Below, one piece after another: positions 8,069 through 14,237 of a stretch of DNA of 15,043 nucleotides; the first letter of the stretch is position 1; every line of letters starts with the position of its first letter. The position numbers and the translations under genes are program-made. The stretch is taken from the NCBI GenBank assembly GCA_937920345.1, contig CALGVA010000030.1, positions 1 to 15,043 on the forward strand, read 5' to 3'. A model generated the notes under the pieces. The model saw nothing but the letters and a program-made list of their open reading frames with translations. It was not told the origin of the DNA and did no database searches. The stretch comes from an uncultured Lachnospiraceae bacterium. Its GTDB lineage: Bacteria; Bacillota; Clostridia; Lachnospirales; Lachnospiraceae.

Positions 8069-8093
8069 ACCGTCTGCTAGCAGCCGTTTTGTC
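8063..8093 (-). terminator. Hairpin in the pfk leader, possible terminator or attenuator
   Basis: GACAAAAC (8063-8070) pairs with GTTTTGTC (8086-8093), and inside it the palindrome CTGCTAGCAG (8074-8083) extends the stem with one mismatch and a bulge. On the minus strand the A tract opens and a TTTT tract closes the stem, the usual form of an intrinsic terminator, though the T run is only four long. It lies about 30-60 nt downstream of the predicted start from the 8131-8159 promoter. It could therefore end tadA transcripts or attenuate pfk transcription. Confidence 0.35.
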
Positions 8094-8130
8094 GTCCTGC
8101 ATCGTGGCAGCGCTCATTGCCTACTTGAAC

Positions 8131-8159
8131 ATTATAACTTATTTCGGTTATCTTCACAA
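8131..8159 (-). promoter_or_regulatory. Promoter of the pfk-dnaX-ybaB-recR(-galM) unit
   Basis: On the minus strand TTGTGA (8154-8159), a 17-nt spacer and a perfect TATAAT (8131-8136) lie just after the tadA stop. Predicted initiation near 8124 gives an unusually long leader of about 210 nt before the pfk ATG, which carries the repeats and hairpins described for 7954-8093. Confidence 0.65.
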
Positions 8160-8188
8160 CTGGTTATTCCTTGGCTTTGTCGGTCGCT

Positions 8189-8719
8189 TTACTGGTCTGC
8201 TGCTGTGTTTTTTGCCTCACCCGGGTCTGTCTGCTGCTGTCTGGCCTGCTCCTTTTCCTGCTTGTTGCGGATGCGAAGTTCTTTGAAGAAAGTGGTCAGC
8301 ATATCAGTGCATTCTTCCGCGAGTACGCCCCGGCGCACCTGTACCTGATGATTGAACTGTGGCATCTCCAGTATGTTCAAGATTGAACCGCCACAACCGG
8401 CCTTGGGATTCATGCTTCCCATAACGACTTCTGTGATCCGTGCCTGCACAATGGCACCCGCGCACATCTGGCATGGTTCCAGTGTCACATACAGAGTGCA
8501 CCCCTCTAACCGCCAGTCGTGCATTCTTTTACTTGCTTTATTGATTGCCGTGATCTCCGCATGAGCGAGCGTATTTTTGTCCGTGTTGCGCCTGTTGTAT
8601 CCTCTGCCGATGATTTTATCCTGATACACAATCACACAGCCGATCGGAACCTCTCCTAATGCATATGCTTTTCCCGCCTGTTTCAGTGCTTCCTTCATAT
8701 ATTTTTCATCTCGTGTCAT
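8189..8719 (-). CDS. tadA: tRNA-specific adenosine deaminase
   Basis: A 176-residue zinc enzyme that deaminates the wobble adenosine of tRNA-Arg(ACG) to inosine. It has the cytidine/deoxycytidylate deaminase fold: PIGCVIV at 25-31; the HAE motif with zinc ligand His53 and catalytic Glu55; PCQMCAGAI with zinc ligands Cys83 and Cys86; and GSMNPKAGCGGSILN. After the usual end it has an extra polar Gln/Lys-rich tail of about 20 residues. The ATG follows GGGGG at a slightly long distance. It is divergent from tRNA-Ser. The tadA-dnaX-yaaK-recR neighbourhood with tRNA-Ser nearby resembles the B. subtilis origin-proximal region, except that pfk stands where the SRP RNA gene (scr) is in B. subtilis. 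Confidence 0.95.
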   Translation of the reverse strand: MTRDEKYMKEALKQAGKAYALGEVPIGCVIVYQDKIIGRGYNRRNTDKNTLAHAEITAINKASKRMHDWRLEGCTLYVTLEPCQMCAGAIVQARITEVVMGSMNPKAGCGGSILNILEMPQFNHQVQVRRGVLAEECTDMLTTFFKELRIRNKQEKEQARQQQTDPGEAKNTAADQ

Positions 8720-8791
8720 AATATCATACCCCCATAATTCCGCTCCGCAGATGCACCTGTACCGCTTTCTTGCCGAACTGTAAAAAAACTA

Positions 8792-8820
8792 TGGACATTC
8801 CTCTCAATTCCACTTATAAT
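8792..8820 (+). promoter_or_regulatory. Promoter of tRNA-Ser
   Basis: TGGACA (8792-8797), a 17-nt spacer and a perfect TATAAT (8815-8820) end 11 nt before the first base of the tRNA. This is close to consensus and well placed for a short-leader tRNA transcript. Confidence 0.75.
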
Positions 8821-8831
8821 CATATGGGTAC

Positions 8832-8917
8832 GGAGTTGTATCGAAGTGGTCATAACGGGGCGCACTCGAAATGCGTTAGCCCTCCGGGGCACGAGGGTTC
8901 GAATCCCTCCAACTCCG
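8832..8917 (+). tRNA. tRNA-Ser (anticodon CGA)
   Basis: An 86-nt cloverleaf. The acceptor stem GGAGTTG (8832-8838) pairs with CAACTCC (8910-8916), with G73 as discriminator. The D arm contains AGTGGT. The anticodon stem GCGCA/TGCGT encloses the loop CTCGAAA, giving anticodon CGA, which reads UCG. The long variable arm with GCCC/GGGC pairing (class II tRNA) confirms serine. The T arm is GAGGG-TTCGAAT-CCCTC (8893-8909). The 3' CCA is not encoded. It has its own promoter and terminator, so it is a single-tRNA transcription unit. Confidence 0.95.
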
Positions 8918-8922
8918 CTCAG

Positions 8923-8949
8923 AAGCCGAAGCAAAAGCTTCGGCTTTTC
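8923..8949 (+). terminator. Rho-independent terminator after tRNA-Ser
   Basis: A perfect 10-bp inverted repeat AAGCCGAAGC / GCTTCGGCTT with an AAAA loop, followed on plus by TTC. It starts 6 nt after the tRNA discriminator base. The T run is short because part of it lies in the stem, but stem quality and position are convincing. Confidence 0.75.
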
Positions 8950-8995
8950 TAGTACCTGAACTCGTCTGGAACCGTATATCCGAACGAAATTAATT

Positions 8996-9214
8996 TCAGT
9001 TTAAAGTGTTGTTCTGCCAGATCTTTTCAGATGAGAACATAAAGGAATGTTTGGCTGGTTCTGCCGCATTTTCCTCTCCGCTCTCACAATCCACGCCATT
9101 CAGAATTAACTGCGCGCTGTTCAGACTTTTTATAATCAAAAGCGCCTTCCGGGAGCCGAGCGGGATTTCATACTCTGTCGTATTCATTGTAAGATTCTTC
9201 GGATAATTTTTCAA
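8996..9214 (-). CDS. Doubtful small ORF, possible gene remnant
   Basis: A 72-codon frame starting at TTG (9214), with the first ATG at 9187. Contents include EYEIPLGSRKALLIIKSL and AEPAKHSFMFSSEK; I do not recognise it. Upstream the same frame continues with ten more codons (GEDGEELL-like) to a TAA at 9239-9241. Beyond that stop it stays open for 22 codons to an ATG at 9307 (MPEILVFWRVREQ and so on). That could mean one gene of about 100 codons interrupted by a nonsense codon. A GGGGAGG lies near 9232-9238 but too far from the TTG to be a normal ribosome binding site. A promoter-like element at 9315-9343 reads into it. Evidence for expression as protein is weak. Confidence 0.28.
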   Translation of the reverse strand: MKNYPKNLTMNTTEYEIPLGSRKALLIIKSLNSAQLILNGVDCESGEENAAEPAKHSFMFSSEKIWQNNTLN

Positions 9215-9314
9215 AAGCAGCTCTTCGCCGTCCTCCCCTTAAATAAAGTTATTCAGTTCTAAAACAGGCTGCTCGCGTACTCGCCAAAAAACGAGTATTT
9301 CAGGCATTATTGCA

Positions 9315-9343
9315 ATTATAGCATAATTATTATGTATTATCCA
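9315..9343 (-). promoter_or_regulatory. Minus-strand extended -10 promoter in the tRNA-Ser/DUF3892 gap
   Basis: On minus, TGGATA (9338-9343), a 17-nt spacer and TGC-TATAAT (9315-9323) form a strong extended -10 promoter. The predicted start is near 9308. The first part of the transcript would fold a 6-bp hairpin (TACTCG/CGAGTA, 9278-9297). It could serve the doubtful small ORF or a non-coding RNA. The rest of 8951-9550 holds nothing else I can support beyond the dyad at 9345-9360. Confidence 0.45.
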
Positions 9344-9344
9344 C

Positions 9345-9360
9345 AAGCGCTGGAGCGCTT
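9345..9360. repeat. 16-bp dyad, candidate operator
   Basis: AAGCGCTGGAGCGCTT is a perfect inverted repeat (7-bp arms, 2-bp centre), extended outward by ACA/TGT with one bulged T. It abuts the -35 of the minus-strand promoter at 9315-9343, and lies about 190 nt before the DUF3892 gene on plus. Its size and symmetry suit a dimeric repressor site, but no regulator can be assigned. Confidence 0.35.
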
Positions 9361-9550
9361 TGTAATCTTCTTATATGCGCTCACAGTGCAAGGCTTTCCG
9401 GATGGGAGTCAAATACTTTCTTTTATGCAAAACCCGGATATTTTTTACTTTTCTGTACAAACTATAGGCAGGAAATACAGAACCCTGAATCCCAATAAAA
9501 TAAGGGATAAAGTTCCGAAAAACATTTATATGATAACAGGAGGATCTATT

Positions 9551-9853
9551 ATGAAAGAAATAGATAAAGATACACTCGGCGAAGCTCTCGCAAGAAACGC
9601 ATTAGATGATATTCCAACCCCGAAAAGTGACGCTAAGGAGATCGTCGGTCTGGTAAAAAGCAGTGGCCGCGTTACCGGATACCAGTTATCCGATGGTTCT
9701 ACTGTTTCCAAACAGGATGGTGTTGCCCTTGCAAAAGAAGGCGAAATAAGAGGTGTCGGTATCGCTCACAGAAAGGATACAGAATATCTGAAATCCCTGC
9801 CCGATGATTCCGAGAACAACAATCTGGGAAATCTTCCATCGATTTCAGGTTAA
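9551..9853 (+). CDS. DUF3892-family small protein
   Basis: A 100-residue soluble protein. Its C-terminal two thirds match the DUF3892 pattern: ITGYQL-like strand (VTGYQLSDGSTVSK), then DGVALAKEGEIRGVGIAHRK, then TEYLKSLPDD and NNLGNLPSI. Function is unknown. The frame extends upstream to 9332, but the ATG at 9551 has AGGAGG at good spacing and begins where the recognisable protein starts. It is the only plus-strand protein gene in the window and converges on the histidine kinase gene, whose stop is 20 nt away. An AT-only inverted repeat (9850-9871) lies between them. Confidence 0.82.
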   Translation: MKEIDKDTLGEALARNALDDIPTPKSDAKEIVGLVKSSGRVTGYQLSDGSTVSKQDGVALAKEGEIRGVGIAHRKDTEYLKSLPDDSENNNLGNLPSISG

Positions 9854-9873
9854 TTTCATATGCAAAATTAATT

Positions 9874-11145
9874 CTAATAGAACAGGACAGAAGCCTTAAA
9901 TATCCCGTTCTCATGCTCAATCGACATGCTTCCGCCGCATTTCACCACCGTTCTCTCAACAGAAATAAGTCCGATTCCATGATCACCCGTCTTGCTGCTC
10001 CGTATCCCTCCCTGTCTGTCCACAATAATCTCTCCTATATAGGGGTTTTCCACCTGCATAAGCAAGATGCCTTTTGACATCCGAATTGTAAGTTTTACCC
10101 GCCGTTCCTCTTCCCGAAGCAATCGTACTGCTTCCAGTGCATTGTCCAAGAGATTTCCCAGAATGACGCATAGATCCATGCCTTCTACGGGCAGCTCCGC
10201 CGGCGCCTCCATATAATATTCTATTACAGTCCCTTCCGCAAAAGCGACAGAATGCTTGTAATTAACCAGCGCATCCAGCACAATATTCCCGCTATGGGAT
10301 ATCTCCTGTTTCATAGCGCCATTTATTCTAATCATCTCTCTGATCTGATCTGCTGCTTCTCCTGCCCTACCTGCATCAAGCAGAGTGTTAACTGCCACCA
10401 GCTGATTCTTCAGATCATGCCTCTGGATACGTGTCTTTCGATAGGCCGCTTCCCGTTCCGCCGCCTGATTCTCACACATTCTGATCTCCTGCTCATATGC
10501 CCGGTTCTGCCTTTCCACGAGTGCCTGCCGCCCTATCTTCTCGTAAGCATCGCAGATAATACAGTCAGTAAGAATCATCATTACTGCTATAACGCAAAAT
10601 GCAGCATGTGTACCGCTTCGAAGCGTGGACGCATAAGTGCTGTATATGACAAACACGTAGGAAACCTGAATAAGAAAGAGTTCTGCCCAATGGCGAAATG
10701 AAAGTGTGACGCCAATGTCTTTACTTCGCCATCGCCCATATAACTGTACCGCAATATACATGGCAAGCTTAGAAAGAATACTCCCGACAGTAAAGTAATG
10801 TTCCCCTCCAGTCCCGGTAAGCAGCAGGATACTCCGGATAATGACTTCTGCCGCCATCCATGAGGCATTTAAAATCCCCGAACGAAGCAGTGCCTTTCTT
10901 AGCCCTCCAGAACAGGAAACGATCTGTATCATTGTGACCAGCAAAATATTTATTAAGAAGGTCAGAACCGGATGTACCGCTTCAATGACAATCATGAGAT
11001 ACTGCAAAAGTATATATGCACCCCATGCCGCATACTCCCGCGCTTTATGCCCGGACACTCTGTTCTTGAACGTTCTCAGATAAACACGAACAATCTGCGC
11101 TGCGAACGGCACCATTAATATATCGAGAAGGCTGTAGCTATCCAT
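9874..11145 (-). CDS. AgrC-type sensor histidine kinase (GHKL family)
   Basis: A 423-residue membrane kinase. About six hydrophobic segments span residues 1-200, then a linker coiled region (AYEQEIRMCENQAAEREAA) leads to the dimerisation box RHDLKNQLVAV with phospho-acceptor His243. The GHKL ATPase domain has an N box LGNLLDNALEAV and a G box GDHGIGLISVERTV. This is the AgrC/HPK10 layout, in which the membrane domain usually senses peptide signals. An ATG further upstream (11193) would overlap the regulator gene; the ATG at 11145 overlaps the regulator stop by 8 nt (ATGGATAG) and is preferred, implying translational coupling. The signal is unknown: no AgrB peptidase or AgrD peptide gene is seen nearby. 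Confidence 0.9.
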   Translation of the reverse strand: MDSYSLLDILMVPFAAQIVRVYLRTFKNRVSGHKAREYAAWGAYILLQYLMIVIEAVHPVLTFLINILLVTMIQIVSCSGGLRKALLRSGILNASWMAAEVIIRSILLLTGTGGEHYFTVGSILSKLAMYIAVQLYGRWRSKDIGVTLSFRHWAELFLIQVSYVFVIYSTYASTLRSGTHAAFCVIAVMMILTDCIICDAYEKIGRQALVERQNRAYEQEIRMCENQAAEREAAYRKTRIQRHDLKNQLVAVNTLLDAGRAGEAADQIREMIRINGAMKQEISHSGNIVLDALVNYKHSVAFAEGTVIEYYMEAPAELPVEGMDLCVILGNLLDNALEAVRLLREEERRVKLTIRMSKGILLMQVENPYIGEIIVDRQGGIRSSKTGDHGIGLISVERTVVKCGGSMSIEHENGIFKASVLFY

Positions 11146-11896
11146 TCTTTTTGGCCTCTTCATTGGACAGTGCAAACAGTCTGTCCTGAACACTTTTTCT
11201 TCTGTCTTCGCTGATCCGCAGCCTGCTTCCGTCCAGCATCACAACCTCCGTAGCCGTAAACGTCTGAATGAAGTCAAAATTCACCAGATAGGATTGGTGT
11301 ATCCGCAAAAACCGTCCGTTTACAGATGCCACCTCTTTCTCAATTTCATTCATTTTCCCATAAAACTTATCCTGGCGCAAATCGCTTCCATCATTTCCAC
11401 TTTCTGTCATATGAATGGAAATTATCCTTTTGTTGCTCTCAAAGTACCTTATCCTGTTAAACGCTACTTTATAATAGGACTTGTTGTAGGGAAAAGTAAA
11501 ATATCCCGCACGCTCCCGCAGCCTGTCACATGCAGCCAGAAAGGCTTCACGAAACGCTTCGTCCTCGATCGGTTTGTCCAGGAAGCGGAAAGGTTCCGTA
11601 GCCAATAATGCTTTCAGATATTCTTCATGTCCTGACAGATATACAATCAGGACAGGCTGTCCCAGCTGTCTCAACGCTTTTGCAGTACGTATGCCATCCA
11701 TATGTACCATCTCAATATCCAGATAAATCAAGTCAAAGCACATCTGCTGTTCTGTGAAAGCCTGAATCAGCGCTGAGCCGTCGGAAAATACATCGCAGCT
11801 GATATCAACGCCATACTCTGCCGCCACATCATATAGAAGCTGCTCGACGCCACCACCAAACAGCATATCATCGTCACATATAGCAATGTTAACCAT
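11138..11896 (-). CDS. LytTR-family response regulator
   Basis: A 252-residue AgrA/LytR-type regulator. The receiver domain (1 to about 120) has acidic pocket residues in AICDDD, phospho-acceptor Asp60 in IYLDIEM, the YLSGHEEY switch and the LDKPI lysine. The LytTR DNA-binding domain follows (YFESNKRIISIHM, then GRFLRIHQSYLVNFDFI, and LDGSRLRISEDRR). Two ATGs six bases apart exist; the second (11896) stands at better distance from GGAGG and gives the usual MVNIAICDDD start. It is the first gene of a two-gene operon with the sensor kinase and has its own promoter. Confidence 0.92.
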   Translation of the reverse strand: MVNIAICDDDMLFGGGVEQLLYDVAAEYGVDISCDVFSDGSALIQAFTEQQMCFDLIYLDIEMVHMDGIRTAKALRQLGQPVLIVYLSGHEEYLKALLATEPFRFLDKPIEDEAFREAFLAACDRLRERAGYFTFPYNKSYYKVAFNRIRYFESNKRIISIHMTESGNDGSDLRQDKFYGKMNEIEKEVASVNGRFLRIHQSYLVNFDFIQTFTATEVVMLDGSRLRISEDRRKSVQDRLFALSNEEAKKNG

Positions 11897-11980
11897 CCTC
11901 ATTTTCCTCCCGTCGCCCGACTCAATTTATATACCATTACTTTCAAGCCCTGCAGAAAGATTACATGTTGTAGTTCTTTT

Positions 11981-12010
11981 ATTCTAACATATTAAACAGG
12001 CGACTTTCAA
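11981..12010 (-). promoter_or_regulatory. Promoter of the LytTR regulator/histidine kinase operon
   Basis: On minus, TTGAAA (12005-12010), an 18-nt spacer and TAGAAT (11981-11986) with a TG one base ahead (extended -10). Initiation is predicted about 75 nt before the regulator start. I did not find clear paired LytTR binding repeats in 11897-12162; the rest of that gap shows nothing I can support. Confidence 0.55.
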
Positions 12011-12162
12011 ACTTTACGTTTTGGAATTATTACATTTACAGTCGCAATTTTAACATTTTCCCGTCTTCTACTACAAAGCGTTGTATGCGTCGAATGTAAT
12101 ATATAATTCCATCGAGTGCAAGACCGGTGCACATGTAATTATCAATCATCTGTCTCCTGCTA

Positions 12163-12684
12163 TTACTCATTTGCAATTTCTTCTAACTTGATTCCTCTAA
12201 TACCCCGCCGTAAAATGCTCTCCACAAAGTCCAAACGTCCGACCAATCCCGGCCTATTGTATCCCTTAATCTTAAATACGACATTAGAGCCAATCTTATT
12301 CCGGTCCAACACCAATCTGATGATCCTGTTTCCTACGGAATTATATTGTGTTTGGTCTGACATACATTCCAGTTCTTCCAGAACAGCTGCAAAATATGTA
12401 ACGTTAATGCCGCTCTCCCTGTTCCATAGTTTAATTCCTTTATATATGATATCCTTCTGATACATCATAGCTGTTTTAATACAGACATCAGACATCATCA
12501 AAAACGGCTTACATAGGATATCCGGGAAAAAAAATTCCATCGGAAGGTTCATGTTAACCATGCTCCAACGCGGCAGGGTGTCTACCTGCTCTCTGTTCAA
12601 TAATCTTACATCAATCTCCTTGTTACTGTTAATTCCGTATGGAATTCTGTTTCTTTCATCCGTTTCAATCAGAAAATATTTCAT
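12163..12684 (-). CDS. Imm11/DUF1629-like putative immunity protein
   Basis: A 173-residue soluble protein. It starts KYFLIETDERNR, has a middle IYKGIKLWNRESG strand, and its C-terminal half reads IRLVLDRNKIGSNVVFKIKG, then LDFVESILRRGIRGIKLEEI. That order (strand, hydrophobic 'iFkikG', helix with a conserved ErllRr-like segment, 'tGikf') resembles the Imm11/DUF1629 group of polymorphic-toxin immunity proteins; the assignment is by eye. The ATG at 12684 has GGAAGG six bases upstream and is preferred over the ATG at 12690. It overlaps the preceding gene by 20 nt, so it is translated from the same message. It may protect against a toxin or act as a partner of the effector upstream. Confidence 0.55.
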   Translation of the reverse strand: MKYFLIETDERNRIPYGINSNKEIDVRLLNREQVDTLPRWSMVNMNLPMEFFFPDILCKPFLMMSDVCIKTAMMYQKDIIYKGIKLWNRESGINVTYFAAVLEELECMSDQTQYNSVGNRIIRLVLDRNKIGSNVVFKIKGYNRPGLVGRLDFVESILRRGIRGIKLEEIANE

Positions 12685-13288
12685 CTTCATCCTTCCATTC
12701 TGTATTTAATACAACGGCTCTATCCATATATTCCCCATATATAATCTTAAAGTCCTCTGTCAGATACACACCGCTTTTCTTAACGGTCTTCATGATCAGC
12801 CGGCTCATACTTTCTAACATCTTAAATATAACGGCATCATACAATTTAGAATATTTCACGTCTACATCCCGCATTTCATATTCCTGCGCCCGCTTGAACT
12901 CCGTTACGATTCTATCATGAAAGTATTCCAGATCGCTTCGATATCTGTCTTGTATAAATGATGGACAATAATAACCTGCCGTCTCCTGCTCATCCAGATA
13001 AAAGCCGTCGTCTAAGAAGTCCAGACGATAATCCATATGATGAGAATACAGACTGTAATTCATCAAGCTGAATGCCAGATATTTTATTCTTCCTTTACGG
13101 TGCTGTTTTTGCAAGGAAGAGGCACGCGTTATTAATTCAACAATAACTGTTTGCAGTTCTTTCCATATTTCGCGACTGTGATTTTCTATTTCTTCCTGCA
13201 TTGCCTGACAGGATTCGCAGAACCGTTCATCTATATATGGTTGTATCCATTGTGCTATTTCTTCTTTACGGTCACAAAACTGTATCAT
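12665..13288 (-). CDS. Unknown helical protein in an effector/immunity operon
   Basis: A 207-residue soluble, largely alpha-helical protein that I cannot assign to a named family. Visible: IDERFCESCQAMQEEI near the N-terminus, a CxxC without a second pair; DFLDDGFYLDEQETAGYYC in the middle; and FKIIYGEYMDRAVVL near the end. No signal peptide or membrane helix. The frame opens at 13363, but the ATG at 13288 has an excellent AGGAGGG and is chosen. It follows the RsiV-like gene by 75 nt and overlaps the Imm11-like gene. Position suggests a chaperone/adaptor for loading the PAAR-like effector, or a second immunity factor; neither is shown by the sequence. Confidence 0.7.
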   Translation of the reverse strand: MIQFCDRKEEIAQWIQPYIDERFCESCQAMQEEIENHSREIWKELQTVIVELITRASSLQKQHRKGRIKYLAFSLMNYSLYSHHMDYRLDFLDDGFYLDEQETAGYYCPSFIQDRYRSDLEYFHDRIVTEFKRAQEYEMRDVDVKYSKLYDAVIFKMLESMSRLIMKTVKKSGVYLTEDFKIIYGEYMDRAVVLNTEWKDEDEIFSD

Positions 13289-13363
13289 GATCCCTCCTGA
13301 TCTCAAGTACAGACTGTTTATTACTTTATCTTCATCTGATAAATTATCACAGCTGTACAGCAT

Positions 13364-14215
13364 CTACTGGTACAGTTTGCTAAATTTATCCAGACTCAGT
13401 TCAATATAAATGCTTTCTCGCATCGATTCAATCGGTGGCATAATAAAATAGATGCAATCACCTTTTATAAAAAAATTATCAGTACGGCCTATGTACTTCT
13501 CAGAGTCAAAAAGACTTACGAACTTATCAATCTGTCGTTTCATTTCCTCTTCATCTGCCAAAAAATCTGATATTGCAATTTCTTTGCAGTCGTTGGCATT
13601 CATAATAATCGCCTTTATATCAGATAGCATATAGTAATCCTTTAACGATATCATTCTGCCCGTCCGCAAATTGAAATTCATCCCTCTGTTATATTCTGCA
13701 TAAGATCCCATATAGGATTGATAGCCGTGAAAATGAATGCTTACAATTTCATTGCCGGCAAATTCCACTTCATATTGAATATCTGTGTCTTCCCGTCCAT
13801 TTCCATATTCCCAAAAATCCTTCGAAATAATTTCATGATAAATCTGCTCATTTATGAAACTGGCTGCATCTTCATCAGTTACTATATCAATACTCGGAAA
13901 TGCGATCCGTTTATGTATGCTCTCCGTCTCGATTTGAACAAACGAATCGTGTGATTTAATATCTGTCTTAGTTATTTTGTCTTCTTTATCTTTCTCTATT
14001 TCCCCACTGGTTTGCTGTGATTTGAAATTCTCATTTAAAGGGATAAAGTTTTGTTGCATGCTGCTTTTCTTTGACGATGTCTGCTCAGAAGATTCTATTA
14101 ACTCGACACCTTTTCTTATGTCCGAATTGTCACATCTATCAGATTTCACACTGACAATAAAATATACTAAAAAGCATAGCAAAGCTCCTATAATAACTAT
14201 ACGCTTTTTTATCAA
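13364..14215 (-). CDS. Membrane-anchored RsiV/PdaC-like (DUF4163/DUF3298-type) protein, candidate lysozyme-type immunity protein
   Basis: A 283-residue protein with one N-terminal membrane helix (about 5-23, VIIGALLCFLVYFIVSV), a polar Ser/Lys/Glu-rich linker to about 95, then an extracellular domain. That domain has YEVEFAGNEIVSIHFHGYQS, MNFNLRTGRMISLKDYY and a C-terminal FFIKGDCIYFIMPP, matching the order of motifs in DUF4163/DUF3298 domains of RsiV and PdaC. B. subtilis RsiV binds and inhibits lysozyme. The TTG at 14215 is preferred over a GTG at 14233 because GGAGGAGGAG lies just upstream of it. It starts 22 nt after a GH19 lysozyme-type effector gene, so it is inferred to protect the producer's peptidoglycan on the outer side of the membrane. 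Confidence 0.65.
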   Translation of the reverse strand: MIKKRIVIIGALLCFLVYFIVSVKSDRCDNSDIRKGVELIESSEQTSSKKSSMQQNFIPLNENFKSQQTSGEIEKDKEDKITKTDIKSHDSFVQIETESIHKRIAFPSIDIVTDEDAASFINEQIYHEIISKDFWEYGNGREDTDIQYEVEFAGNEIVSIHFHGYQSYMGSYAEYNRGMNFNLRTGRMISLKDYYMLSDIKAIIMNANDCKEIAISDFLADEEEMKRQIDKFVSLFDSEKYIGRTDNFFIKGDCIYFIMPPIESMRESIYIELSLDKFSKLYQ

Positions 14216-14237
14216 GTTCTCCTCCTCCTGCACATAT

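Noticed and set aside
7954..8093. CRISPR-like array
   Set aside because: Only two repeat copies with one GC-rich self-complementary spacer of about 80 bp, and no cas genes.
7911..8188. SRP RNA (scr/ffs) between tadA and dnaX, as in B. subtilis
   Set aside because: The conserved helix 8 motif (GGAAG...GCAGCC type) and Alu-domain motifs are absent on both strands; the space is filled by repeats and hairpins.
8716..8934. Minus-strand ORF of 72 codons across tRNA-Ser
   Set aside because: It is the antisense of the tRNA (the GVGGIRTL-type peptide commonly produced by tRNA-Ser complements) and has no proper ribosome binding site.
9332..9550. N-terminal extension of the DUF3892 protein
   Set aside because: The stretch has no family similarity, includes the dyad and AT-rich leader, and the ATG at 9551 has a strong AGGAGG.
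9850..9871. AT-only inverted repeat TTAATTT/AAATTAA between convergent genes as a terminator
   Set aside because: The stem has no GC pair and no clear T tract beyond it; too weak to call.
13289..13363. N-terminal extension of the 207-residue protein from the ATG at 13363
   Set aside because: The ATG at 13288 has an excellent AGGAGGG ribosome binding site, while 13363 has none.
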